DNA of 64,000 nt from Jiella pelagia (GTDB lineage: Bacteria > Pseudomonadota > Alphaproteobacteria > Rhizobiales > Rhizobiaceae). The DNA lies in assembly GCF_026898155.1 (NCBI RefSeq), contig NZ_CP114029.1:4630001-4694000 (forward strand), read 5' to 3'. The translations under genes and the position numbers were made by a program. This document shows, in pieces, positions 37,965 through 48,688 of the stretch; within the stretch, counting starts at the first letter, position 1; each line of letters begins with the position of its first letter. The notes beneath the pieces are model-generated. The model was not told the origin of the DNA. It ran no database searches and saw only the letters and a program-made list of their open reading frames with translations.

Positions 37965-38249
37965 CTAGACCGTGCGGAAGACGAGCAGGACGAAGGCCGC
38001 GCAGACGATCAGCGCGTACCAGAGCGAGAGCTCGCTGGCCCACAGCCAGCCGAGACAGATGAAGGCCGAGCCGAGCAGCGACACGAACAGCCGGTCGCCA
38101 CGGGTCGTCTCGAACCGCAGGATGCCGGTGCGCGGCGAGCCGCCAGGGGAGAGATATTCCCACGCGCCCATGCCCGCGAGCATGGCGAAGATGACGATGA
38201 AGAAGATTGCCGTCGGCCAGGTCCAGGCCATCCAGGAAAGGTCGATCAT
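37965..38249 (-). CDS. glpU: GlpU-type small membrane protein (DUF2160)
   Basis: 94 aa from the ATG at 38249. Three hydrophobic segments are visible: WPTAIFFIVIFAMLAGMG, RLFVSLLGSAFICLGWLWA and WYALIVCAAFVLLVF. It matches the DUF2160 family found only beside glp-type transporters of rhizobia, where it is called GlpU. The role is not defined; it may assist the permeases. Its presence is diagnostic of the glpSTPQUV system. Confidence 0.85.
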   Translation of the reverse strand: MIDLSWMAWTWPTAIFFIVIFAMLAGMGAWEYLSPGGSPRTGILRFETTRGDRLFVSLLGSAFICLGWLWASELSLWYALIVCAAFVLLVFRTV

Positions 38250-38310
38250 GCGGTGCTCCGCTTCAGCTGCAGAAGTCGCAAATGGCCGGCGTGGCGGCGG
38301 CTGCCCCTCG

Positions 38311-38334
38311 ATTCTCGGGACGTGGCCCGAGAAT
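38311..38334. repeat. Palindromic repeat in the glpQ-glpU gap
   Basis: ATTCTCGGG (38311-38319) is the exact reverse complement of CCCGAGAAT (38326-38334) with a 6-base spacer. It lies in the 139-bp gap between glpQ and glpU, which is unusually long for this operon. The ATTCTCGGG...CCCGAGAAT form resembles a palindromic repeat dispersed in alphaproteobacterial genomes; this recollection needs a search. Confidence 0.5.
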
Positions 38335-38388
38335 GACGCCCTGGGGGTTCCACGTCGACCTGCGCCTGTCGAATTGCATGCACGCCCA

Positions 38389-39284
<896 letters not shown>

Positions 39285-39288
<4 letters not shown>

Positions 39289-40172
39289 TGCGGGCTCCTC
39301 TTCGACGTCGCGTCGGCGCCGACATTGGTCATGATCGTGTAGAAGACCCAGGACAGAAGCAAGATGATGAGGAAGTAGATCAGGCTCATCGCCGCCGCCG
39401 GGCCGAGGTCGAACTGGCCGACCGCCATCTTGACGAGGTCGATCGACAGGAAGGTGGTCGAGGAGCCGGGGCCGCCGCCGGTGACGACGAAGGGCTCGGT
39501 GTAGATCATGAAACTGTCCATGAATCTGAGCAGGATGGCGATCAGAAGCACCCGCCCCATCTTCGGCAGCTGGATGTAGCGGAACACCGCCCAGCGCGAG
39601 GCGCCGTCGATCTTGGCGGCCTGGTAATAGGCGTCCGGGATCGAGACGAGGCCGGCATAGGCGAGCAGCACGACGAGGCTCGTCCAGTGCCAGACGTCCA
39701 TGACGACGACCGTCACCCAGGCGTCGAAGGGATTTTGCCCATAGTTGTAGTTGATGCCGAGGTTCGACACCGTGTAGCCGAGCAGCCCGATGTCGGTGCG
39801 CGCGAAGATCTGCCAGATCGTGCCGACGACGTTCCAGGGAATGAGAAGCGGCAGCGCCATCAGGACGAGGCAGACCGAGACCCACACCCCCTTTTTCGGC
39901 ATCGACAAGGCGACGATGATGCCGAGCGGCACCTCGATCGCCAAGACGATGGCGGAAAACATGAGGTTGCGCCAGAGAGCGTCGTGGAAGCGCGAGGAGG
40001 TTAGGATCTGCGTGAACCAGTCGGTGCCGGCCCAGAAGAACTGGTTGTTGCCGAAGGTGTCCTGGACGGAATAGTTGACGACCGTCATCAGCGGGATCAC
40101 CGCCGAGAAGGCGACCAGCACCAGCACCGGCAGGACGAAGAACCAGGCCTTGTTGTTCCAGGTCTTTTCCAT
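39285..40172 (-). CDS. glpP: GlpP-type ABC transporter permease
   Basis: 295 aa with six membrane segments, MalF-type. The EAA loop is IPDAYYQAAKIDGASRWAVF. The N-terminus MEKTWNNKAWFFVLPVLVLV is the standard GlpP start. It lies between GlpT and GlpQ, coupled to glpQ by a 4-bp overlap. Confidence 0.88.
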
Positions 40173-40183
40173 GGGTGTCCTCC

Positions 40184-41261
<1,078 letters not shown>

Positions 41262-41272
41262 TCCTTCTCTCC

Positions 41273-42376
41273 TCAGGCGGCGAGCGCTGTCGGCGCGCCG
41301 GCGGTCGTGCCGCGCTCGTCGAAGACGAGGACATGGGCGGGGTCGAAGGCGAGCCGGACGCGGTCGCCGGCATCGACGCGGCGGACGCCATGGACAAGAG
41401 CGACGATCCGCTCCTTGCCGAAATCGGCGTGGATGAAGGTCTCCGAACCCGTCACCTCGGTGAGGGTGACGGTGGCCTCGAAGCTGGCGGATGACGATCC
41501 GCCGGCCGGTGCCGCGCCAGCCCCGTGCCCCAGCGTCAGCCGGTGCGGCCGGATGCCGACGTGATAGCGCCCGTCGGGGAGATTAAGTTGACTTGGCGGG
41601 GCCGAGAAGGAGAGCGCTCCGGGACCGGCGAAACGCTCGCCCGTCTTCTCGACGGCGATGACGTTGAGCGGCGGGTCGGAAAAGGTTCGTGCTGTCAACA
41701 GATCCTGCGGCCGGCGATAGACCTCCGTCGTGTCGCCGAACTGCGTCACCCGGCCTTGCGACAGGGTCGCCGTCCGCCCGCCGAGAAGCAGCGCCTCGTG
41801 CGGTTCGGTGGTGGCATAGACGAAGATCGCGCCGGTCTCGGCGAAGATCTTCGGCAGTTCCTCGCGAAGTTCCTCGCGAAGCTTGTAGTCGAGATTGGCG
41901 AGCGGCTCGTCGAGAAGCACGAGGTCGGCGTTCTTGACGAGGGCGCGGGCAAGGGCCGTGCGCTGCTGCTGGCCGCCTGAAAGGTTGAGCGGCGTGCGGT
42001 CGAGATAGGGCGCCATCTTGAGGAGTTCCGCCGCCTTCTTCACCGCCTTGTCGATCTCGGCCTGCGGCTTGCCGGCGACCCGCAGCGGCGAGGCGATGTT
42101 CTCGTAGACTGTCAGCGTCGGATAGTTGATGAACTGCTGGTAGACCATGGCGACGTTCCGCCGGCGAACGGGCATGCCGGTCACGTCCTTGCCGTCCATG
42201 AAGACCGTGCCGGAGGTCGGCGCGTCGAGCCCCGCCATCAGCCGCATCAGGCTGGTCTTGCCGGACAGGGTCGGACCGAGCAGGACGTTCGACGTCGACC
42301 GCTCGAGCTTGAGCGAGACGTCGACTATGTGCTTGTCCGCTCCGACCGTGCGGCTGACGTTTCGCAGTTCCAGCAT
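41273..42376 (-). CDS. glpS: GlpS-type ABC transporter ATP-binding protein
   Basis: 367 aa from the ATG at 42376; codons further upstream are not conserved. It has the GlpS-typical Walker A LGPTLSGKTSLMRLMAGLD (Ser for the usual Cys/Gly), signature LSGGQQQRTALA and LVLLDEPLANLD, plus a C-terminal TOBE region. Together with GlpT it powers the polyol importer. Confidence 0.88.
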   Translation of the reverse strand: MLELRNVSRTVGADKHIVDVSLKLERSTSNVLLGPTLSGKTSLMRLMAGLDAPTSGTVFMDGKDVTGMPVRRRNVAMVYQQFINYPTLTVYENIASPLRVAGKPQAEIDKAVKKAAELLKMAPYLDRTPLNLSGGQQQRTALARALVKNADLVLLDEPLANLDYKLREELREELPKIFAETGAIFVYATTEPHEALLLGGRTATLSQGRVTQFGDTTEVYRRPQDLLTARTFSDPPLNVIAVEKTGERFAGPGALSFSAPPSQLNLPDGRYHVGIRPHRLTLGHGAGAAPAGGSSSASFEATVTLTEVTGSETFIHADFGKERIVALVHGVRRVDAGDRVRLAFDPAHVLVFDERGTTAGAPTALAA

Positions 42377-42498
42377 CGTCGTCTCCTCCCAGAATGGCGC
42401 CGGGCGCCCTCGATCATCCCAGAGCCGGCATCTCCCGAATGCCCGCGCTCCTCGTCGTCTTCCGCGCGGCTTCGTCGCAGCCGCGCGGAGGGCGAAGG

Positions 42499-44277
42499 TC
42501 AAAGGTCGGGCGAGACCTTCCAGTCGCGCAGCTTGTAGACCGTGCCCGGTCTCGGCCGCGGCTTGTCTGACCCCTCGCGCATGCGACGCTTGAAGGAATG
42601 GATCGGGGTCGCCCGATCGTCGATGCGCACCTCGACGACGCTCGGTCCGTCATGGTCGAAGGCGGCGTCGAGTGCCGGCCCGATCTCGTCCGGCTTGTCG
42701 ACATAGATGCCCTTCAGGCCGAGCGCGCTGGCCGCGCTCGCAAAGCCCGGCTGGACGCTCTGGGTTTCCAGTATGGCCGACTGGACGTTCTTGAAGAAGA
42801 TCTCCTGCCAGAGCTGGATCCAGCCGAGCCGGCCGTTGTTGATCACCACATTGACGATGCGCTGGTTGAACTGCGCCTGGGTGGCGAGTTCGCCGAGCGT
42901 ATAGGAGAAGGCGCCGTCGCCGGCGACGGTGACGATGCGCACGTCCGGCCGCGTCGCCGCCGCGCCGATCGCGCCGGGGACGGAATAGCCGAGGCCGCCC
43001 TGGCCCCTGGCATAGACGAACTGGCGGCCTGGCCGCTTCGCCGGAATGTAGCCGGCGATCCAGCCGGCGGCGAAGGAGGCGTCGGAGACGACGATGTCGT
43101 CGTCGCCCAAACGTTTGGCGATCTCCGCCATGACCCGCGGCGGCGAGATCGGCACGGCCTCCGAGGCGATCTCCTCGGCCTTCGCCCGCTCGCCCGTCTC
43201 GATCACCTCGACGATGCGCGCCTCCCAGTCGGGCCGGGTGCCGGCGAGCGAGTCGCCGAGAGCCGCGTCGAGGGCGGTGACGATCTCGCGCACGTCGCCG
43301 AGCAGCGGCACGGTGGGGCGGAAGGTACGGCCGTGCTCCAGCGGATCGCAGTCGATGGTGATCGTCGCCTGTTCGGGCTTCGGCAGTGTCCAGTTCATGC
43401 CGGTATTCTGGCTGACCTTGGAGCCGCACCAGATGACGAGGTCGGCCTCCTGGATCAGTTCGATCGCGGCCCACGAGCCGAGCGGATTGAGGACACCCGC
43501 CGCATAGGGCTTCGTCTCGTCGATCGCACCCTTGCCGGACAGCGACGTGACGGCGAGACCGCCGAGCCTGTCGGCGAATGCCGAAACGACCTTGGCCGCC
43601 TGGGAGCCATGGACGCCGCCGCCGCAGACGAGGGCAGGGCGCTTGGACCGGCGGATGAGTGCGGCGGCCGCCTCGATGGCGTCCGCGGGCGCGGTCGATC
43701 GCAGATAGGGCGCCTGCACCGAGCGATCGTCGACGGCGATCTTCAGCGTCTCCTCGTCCCATTCGGCGTCGAAGATGTCGTGCGGGATGATCAGCGCCAC
43801 CGGCCCCGGGCGCGGAGACGTCGCGACGCGGTAGGCGGTGCGGATCAGTTCCGGCAGGGCGGCGATCGAGGGCACGAGCCAGGCCTGCTTCGAGCAGCTC
43901 TGGAAGAAGGACAGCTGATCGAATCCCTGGCTGGCGATGCCCTTTTCCTTCAGCGGCAGCCAGTCGAGCGGCAGTTCGCCGACGATGCCGATCATCGGGA
44001 TCGAGGCATTGAGCGCTTCGAGGAAGCCGGCCGGCAGGAGATTGGCGCCGGGCCCGACCGTCACGTCACAGACGCCAGGCTTGCCGGTGAGCCTTGCATA
44101 GGCGTCGGCAGCATAGGCGGCGTTGCGTTCGTCGCGCATCAGGATGTGGCGAATGCGGTCCGTGCGGCGGGAGATGCCGTCGTGCAGAGCTGTGGTCTGG
44201 CCGCCGGGCATCCCGAAGACGACCTCGGTCCCCTGCTGCGCAAGCATTTCCGCGACGAGATCGCCGATATGAGCCAT
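42499..44277 (-). CDS. Thiamine-diphosphate enzyme, acetolactate-synthase-like
   Basis: 592 aa with the three-domain fold of acetohydroxyacid-synthase large subunits. The catalytic Glu region is DERNAAYAADAYARLTGKPG, and the ThDP/Mg motif is GDGAFSYTLGELATQAQFNQ followed by VINNG. Residue wording differs from IlvB/Gcl, and no regulatory subunit adjoins it. It is encoded in a polyol transporter/kinase operon, between the FGGY kinase and GlpS, where such an enzyme is not part of the standard glp system. It probably makes or breaks a carbon-carbon bond of a 2-keto or ketose-phosphate intermediate; the reaction is unknown. Confidence 0.85.
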   Translation of the reverse strand: MAHIGDLVAEMLAQQGTEVVFGMPGGQTTALHDGISRRTDRIRHILMRDERNAAYAADAYARLTGKPGVCDVTVGPGANLLPAGFLEALNASIPMIGIVGELPLDWLPLKEKGIASQGFDQLSFFQSCSKQAWLVPSIAALPELIRTAYRVATSPRPGPVALIIPHDIFDAEWDEETLKIAVDDRSVQAPYLRSTAPADAIEAAAALIRRSKRPALVCGGGVHGSQAAKVVSAFADRLGGLAVTSLSGKGAIDETKPYAAGVLNPLGSWAAIELIQEADLVIWCGSKVSQNTGMNWTLPKPEQATITIDCDPLEHGRTFRPTVPLLGDVREIVTALDAALGDSLAGTRPDWEARIVEVIETGERAKAEEIASEAVPISPPRVMAEIAKRLGDDDIVVSDASFAAGWIAGYIPAKRPGRQFVYARGQGGLGYSVPGAIGAAATRPDVRIVTVAGDGAFSYTLGELATQAQFNQRIVNVVINNGRLGWIQLWQEIFFKNVQSAILETQSVQPGFASAASALGLKGIYVDKPDEIGPALDAAFDHDGPSVVEVRIDDRATPIHSFKRRMREGSDKPRPRPGTVYKLRDWKVSPDL

Positions 44278-44321
44278 TGTCGGATTATTCCCTTTGATTG
44301 CGGTGGTTCAGCCCTGTCGCC

Positions 44322-45875
44322 TCAGGCGCGGACGAGATTTGGCAAGGTGGCGCGGGTCTTATCCGGCGGTTCGGCGAAGATCTCCGAAAGACGCTGGGTG
44401 GCGCGGCGATAGCGGTGATAGGCCTCGTCGAGCCGAGCCCCATGGTCCGGCCTCGGCTCGAAGCGCCTGTCGATGCGGACCATGGAGCCGATCGCGGCGG
44501 GCAGATCGGGAAACAGGCCGACGGCGACCGCGCCGCACATGGCGGTGCCCTTGGCGCCGAATTCGGTGCCGTCGGCGATCTCGAGCGGCATGGCGAGCGC
44601 ATCGGCGAACATCTGCGACCAGACGCTGCTGCGCGCCGGACCGCCGGCGAGGCGAATGCTCGTCGGATGCGCCGCCTCGCTGCCGGACAGGAGCTGTTCC
44701 ACGTCGCTGCGATGGGCAAAGACGATGCCCTCGAAGATCGCCCGCACTACGTCGCCGAGATCGTGCCTCGCCTCGGCGCCGACAAGCCCTCCAGGCGCTC
44801 CGTTCGGTCCGCCGAAGAGGTAAGGAAAGAAGGTCATCCGGCTTTCCCGCTCCAGCCGCTCCGCGACGAGGGCGCTGCAGTGGTCGTAGATCGAGCCTCC
44901 CTCGAGGCGCTGCCGTTCGGCCTCGGCCGGTAGCATCGTCTTGACGAACCATTCCAGATTGCTCGCCGAGCGCGGCGTCGCGATGGTGGCGATGAAGAGA
45001 TCGTCGAGCGGATAGGGCGATTGCAGCGTCGGCAGTGGGTCGACTGTCGGCCGGCGATGCAGCGTCGAATTGATCGAGAACGTGCCGGCGACGATGCCGA
45101 GCTGATCCGGCGAGGCGAGACCCGACGCGATCGAACAGCCAACGACGTCATAGACGCCGGTCGCCACCGGCGTTCCAGCCAGCAACCCCGTCAGCCGTGC
45201 GGCCTCCTCGGTGACATGGCCGGCGATCGCGGTGGATGGCAGGATCTCCGGCAGCCGGTCCGCCCATTCGCCGAGGCCGAGAAGATCCAGCGCTTCGCGG
45301 CTGTATTGGCCGGTGCGGGTGTCGATGAGCCCTGCGCAGCCGGCATCCGTCGCGTCGGTGGCGGTTTGCCCGGTGAGGCGCAGGCGCAGGAAATCCTTGC
45401 AGCCAAGAATGCGATGGGTGCGTGGCAGGGTCTCTCGCTCGTGCCGGCTCATCCAGCCGAGGATGGCCAGCGTCTGGCCAGGCCAGATATCGGCCTGGAT
45501 CATACGCTCGACCTTGGCCTTCAGCCCTGCGCCGCGCCACGCCTCGATGACGCCGGTACTGCGGGAATCGGTCGAGACGAACCCGGGACGCACCACGGCG
45601 CCCGCCGCGTCGACGAGGAAGATGCCGGCGCCGAAACCCGCCGGCGCCACGACTGCGACATCCTCTGGCCGGGTGCCGGTGCGCTCCATCACCAGCCGGA
45701 TCGCTTCGCAGGTCGCCTCCCACATGGCGTCGGGATCGCGCTCGGTCCGGTTCGGGCCGGGAAACAGCATCTTGTTGGGACGGCTCTCGCAGCCGATCTC
45801 GCGGCCCGCCGTATCGAAAACGGCAACCTTCGTCATCGTTCCACCGGCATCGATGCCGATGAGGCGCTCAGCCAT
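44322..45875 (-). CDS. FGGY-family carbohydrate/polyol kinase
   Basis: 517 aa. The N-terminal phosphate-1 motif is GIDAGGTMTKVAVFD, and the FGGY C-terminal signature region is GGLVGAEARHDLGDVVRAIF, then SIRLAGGPARSSVWSQMFAD. It differs from glycerol kinase (GlpK) and fits the EryA/xylulose-kinase-like branch. It should phosphorylate the imported polyol or sugar using ATP. It is the first gene of the minus-strand operon, with divergent GlpD-like and GntR genes, so control is probably by that GntR. Confidence 0.88.
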   Translation of the reverse strand: MAERLIGIDAGGTMTKVAVFDTAGREIGCESRPNKMLFPGPNRTERDPDAMWEATCEAIRLVMERTGTRPEDVAVVAPAGFGAGIFLVDAAGAVVRPGFVSTDSRSTGVIEAWRGAGLKAKVERMIQADIWPGQTLAILGWMSRHERETLPRTHRILGCKDFLRLRLTGQTATDATDAGCAGLIDTRTGQYSREALDLLGLGEWADRLPEILPSTAIAGHVTEEAARLTGLLAGTPVATGVYDVVGCSIASGLASPDQLGIVAGTFSINSTLHRRPTVDPLPTLQSPYPLDDLFIATIATPRSASNLEWFVKTMLPAEAERQRLEGGSIYDHCSALVAERLERESRMTFFPYLFGGPNGAPGGLVGAEARHDLGDVVRAIFEGIVFAHRSDVEQLLSGSEAAHPTSIRLAGGPARSSVWSQMFADALAMPLEIADGTEFGAKGTAMCGAVAVGLFPDLPAAIGSMVRIDRRFEPRPDHGARLDEAYHRYRRATQRLSEIFAEPPDKTRATLPNLVRA

Positions 45876-45945
45876 GCGAATCCTCCCGTGTCAGATGCGG
45901 GCCCGCCAGCCGACGGTCCCCCCAGGGGTCGAACGGACGACGCAT

Positions 45946-45959
45946 CTTGTAATGACAAG
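45946..45959. promoter_or_regulatory. GntR-type operator, kinase side
   Basis: CTTGTAATGACAAG is an inverted repeat (CTTGT / ACAAG around AATG), of the GT-N-TAC-like layout used by HutC-type GntR regulators. It lies 71-84 bp upstream of the FGGY kinase start, in the divergent 268-bp gap. Its reverse complement matches the second site at 46086 in 13 of 14 bases. Confidence 0.6.
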
Positions 45960-46085
45960 GTCATTGAAGTCAGCCGAGACGCTGGTTGTCAATGGTCGCA
46001 TTCAAAGTAATTATTGCTGCTGGTGCGTCATATATTTCGCAATGCAATAAGAACGAAATCCACGCTCTTGCGTCAGCTGGGAAAA

Positions 46086-46099
46086 CTTGTCATTACAGG
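46086..46099. promoter_or_regulatory. GntR-type operator, GlpD-like side
   Basis: CTTGTCATTACAGG matches the reverse complement of the site at 45946-45959 (CTTGTCATTACAAG) at 13 of 14 bases. It lies 45-58 bp upstream of the GlpD-like start. One copy before each divergent gene suggests a single regulator, the GntR protein encoded after GlpD-like. Confidence 0.6.
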
Positions 46100-46143
46100 T
46101 TTGTGATCGCTCCGGAGGGCTTGATCGGGAGGGAGTAGGCCGA

Positions 46144-47889
46144 ATGCGCACACGGCAGGAACAGCTGGAAGAGCTTCGGGTGGCCGGGGGATGGAACGGG
46201 ATCGTCATCGTCGGAGGCGGGATCAACGGGATCGGCGTCTTCCGCGATCTCGCCGCCCAGGGCGTGCCGGCCCTCCTCGTCGAGAAGGGGGATTTCTGCT
46301 CGGGAACGAGCGCTGCGCCCTCGCGCCTCATCCATGGCGGCCTGCGCTATCTGGAAACCGGGGAATTCGCTCTCGTCCGCGAATCAGTCGAGGAACGCAA
46401 TCATCTCCTCGTCAATGCGCCCCATCTGGTGCGTCCGATCCCCGTCTGGGTGCCGCTGTTCTCCTGGGGTGGGGGGCTCTCCGGCGCCCTCCTGCGGTTT
46501 CTGCGGCTGCGCAGGGATCCCGGGCCAAAGGGCGCGGCATTGGTGAAGATCGGACTGTCGATCTTCGACCGCTTCGGACGGCTCCGCAAGACCATGCCGA
46601 ACCACCGGATGGTCGCCCGGAGCGAGGCGCTCGGCCAACTCCCGGCCCTGACGGATCGCGTGAAGATCGTCGGCGAATACTTTGATGCGCGGCTTTCCTC
46701 GCCGGAGCGCCTCGGCCTCGAACTCGTCGCCGACGCCGAGGCGGCGTGCCCGGCAGCTTCCGCGTTGCCCTATGTCGAAGTCTCGGGGCTCGTCGACGGG
46801 CAGCTCATGCTTCGCGACCGGATCGACGGCGAGGAATTTTCGGTGGTGCCGAGCCTGGTGGTCAATTGCACCGGCGCCTGGCTCGACGAGGTCAATCATG
46901 AGCTTGCCATTGCCGACAGGCTGACCGGCGGCACCAAGGGATCGCATCTCGTCATCCGCCGGCCGGATCTTGCCGGCGAACTCGGCGAGCGGATGCTCTA
47001 TTTCGAAACGCATGATCATAGGGCCTGCCTGATCTATGCGATCGACGAGGCCCACTGCCTGCTCGGGACGACGGATCTGCGGACGGATGATCCCGATGAC
47101 GTCGTCTGTTCGGACGCCGAGATCGACTATCTGTTCAAGGTCGCCGCCGAAGTGATGCCGGACCGGCCGATCCACCGCTCTGACATCGTCTTCGCCTATG
47201 CCGGCGTAAGGCCGTTGCCGGCGACGGCCTCGGGCTCGACGGGGGCGATCAGCCGGGATCACAGCATCCGGGTGTTCGAGCCCGGCGGGGCGAGGCCGTT
47301 TCCGCTGCTGGCGCTGGTCGGGGGCAAGTGGACCACATACCGGGCCTGCGCCGAGCAGATCGCCGACATGGTGCTTCGGCGGATCGCCGCGCCGCGCCGC
47401 GCCTCGACGCTCGACGAGCCAATCGGCGGCGGACGTGACCTTGCGCCGGGGGCCACCGACATCGCCGCGCTCGCAGAGGATCTGCAGCGCCGGCATCGGG
47501 CCTTGTCGGCCGATCTCGCAGGCCGCCTCGCGCGCCGCTACGGGACCGGTGCACCGGGCATGCTGGAGAGTTTCGCGGGGCGCGACTTCGAGCCTTTGAG
47601 TTCGGCGCCGACCTATCTCAGGGGCGAGATCCGCCACATCGCCGAGGTCGAGCGGGTGACCCGGCTCGAGGACGTGATCTTGCGCAGAACCTTGTTGCCC
47701 TTCGAGGGTTTGGCAAATAGCGAGGTCGTGCAGGAAGTCGGCGGGATCGTCGGGGCGGCTCTCGGCTGGACTTCGCAGAAGACAGGCCAGGAGATCGATG
47801 CATGCCTCGACCTTCTCGCGCGACGTTACAGAGTGGATATCGGCGGCAATGCGACCGAAGAACGCCAGACGAGCATCGCCGTCGGATAA
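46144..47889 (+). CDS. FAD-dependent glycerol-3-phosphate dehydrogenase-like enzyme (GlpD family)
   Basis: 581 aa from the ATG at 46144, preceded by GGGAGGGAG; an earlier in-frame codon at 46087 is less likely. The FAD motif is IVIVGGGINGIGVFRDLAAQ and the GlpD signature is SRLIHGGLRYLETGEFALVR. It probably oxidises the phosphorylated polyol made by the adjacent FGGY kinase and passes electrons to the quinone pool. Erythritol loci also use a GlpD relative (EryB) with an FGGY kinase, so a tetritol is one candidate. Its C-terminus overlaps the GntR gene by 41 bp. Confidence 0.88.
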   Translation: MRTRQEQLEELRVAGGWNGIVIVGGGINGIGVFRDLAAQGVPALLVEKGDFCSGTSAAPSRLIHGGLRYLETGEFALVRESVEERNHLLVNAPHLVRPIPVWVPLFSWGGGLSGALLRFLRLRRDPGPKGAALVKIGLSIFDRFGRLRKTMPNHRMVARSEALGQLPALTDRVKIVGEYFDARLSSPERLGLELVADAEAACPAASALPYVEVSGLVDGQLMLRDRIDGEEFSVVPSLVVNCTGAWLDEVNHELAIADRLTGGTKGSHLVIRRPDLAGELGERMLYFETHDHRACLIYAIDEAHCLLGTTDLRTDDPDDVVCSDAEIDYLFKVAAEVMPDRPIHRSDIVFAYAGVRPLPATASGSTGAISRDHSIRVFEPGGARPFPLLALVGGKWTTYRACAEQIADMVLRRIAAPRRASTLDEPIGGGRDLAPGATDIAALAEDLQRRHRALSADLAGRLARRYGTGAPGMLESFAGRDFEPLSSAPTYLRGEIRHIAEVERVTRLEDVILRRTLLPFEGLANSEVVQEVGGIVGAALGWTSQKTGQEIDACLDLLARRYRVDIGGNATEERQTSIAVG

Positions 47890-48637
47890 CGCCAGCGAGC
47901 TTGTGCCCCTGGACAGGGCTGCGGAGCGCGGGCCGCTCTGGGCCCAGGTTCGCGAAGCGCTGCTCGACTTCATGGCGAGCCACAGCCTGCGCGCCCATAC
48001 GCGCCTGCCGTCCGAACCCGAACTGTGCGAACTCTTCTCCGTCTCGCGCACGGTGGTGCGCGAGGCGCTGAACCAGCTGGTTGTCGAGGGGCAGGTCTAT
48101 CGGATCCAGGGAAAGGGCACCTTCGTCGCCGGTGCCCGCGAGGATCAGGACTTCGTCGGCACGACGGTGGGGTTCTCCAGCGACTTTCGCGGCACCAACC
48201 GCCAGATCGTCCGCAAGGTCCTTAGCCAGCAGCTACGCGCGGCGACGGCGCGGGAGGCGAAGTTCCTGCGCATTGCGATCGATCAGCCGATCGTCGCCAT
48301 CGAGCGGCTCCTCACCGTTGACCGGACACCGCGGCTGTGGGTCGCGACCGCGATCTTGCCGGCTGTCGCACCCAGCCTCGAGACGATCCCCCTGGAGAAC
48401 CGCTCGCTCTACGAGACCTTGCGGCGGCAATACGGCATCATCTTCGCCAATGCCGAGCGCTGGATCGAGGCGATCAATGCCGAAGCGGACATTGCGGCGA
48501 TCCTTCAGGTGGAAGCGGGGGAAGCTCTGGCAAAGATCGAATCCATCAGCTTCGATCAGAACGAAGTCCCGGTGGAGTATTACGTCGCCTATCAGCGGAC
48601 GGACAAGTCTCGCCTGCATTTCCGCATCCGCAGCTGA
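47849..48637 (+). CDS. GntR-family (HutC/UTRA-type) transcriptional regulator
   Basis: 262 aa from the ATG at 47849, overlapping the GlpD-like stop; earlier in-frame codons are unlikely. The GntR winged helix is RLPSEPELCELFSVSRTVVR and EALNQLVVEGQVYRIQGKGT. A UTRA ligand-binding domain follows (AIERLLTVDRTPRLWVATAI). UTRA regulators typically respond to a sugar or sugar phosphate. The paired operator sites in the divergent gap are its likely targets. Confidence 0.88.
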   Translation: MRPKNARRASPSDNASELVPLDRAAERGPLWAQVREALLDFMASHSLRAHTRLPSEPELCELFSVSRTVVREALNQLVVEGQVYRIQGKGTFVAGAREDQDFVGTTVGFSSDFRGTNRQIVRKVLSQQLRAATAREAKFLRIAIDQPIVAIERLLTVDRTPRLWVATAILPAVAPSLETIPLENRSLYETLRRQYGIIFANAERWIEAINAEADIAAILQVEAGEALAKIESISFDQNEVPVEYYVAYQRTDKSRLHFRIRS

Positions 48638-48688
48638 TAATTGTCCGAATGCCGCGCCGAGGGGGCATCCGCCTGGCATTGGTCAAGG

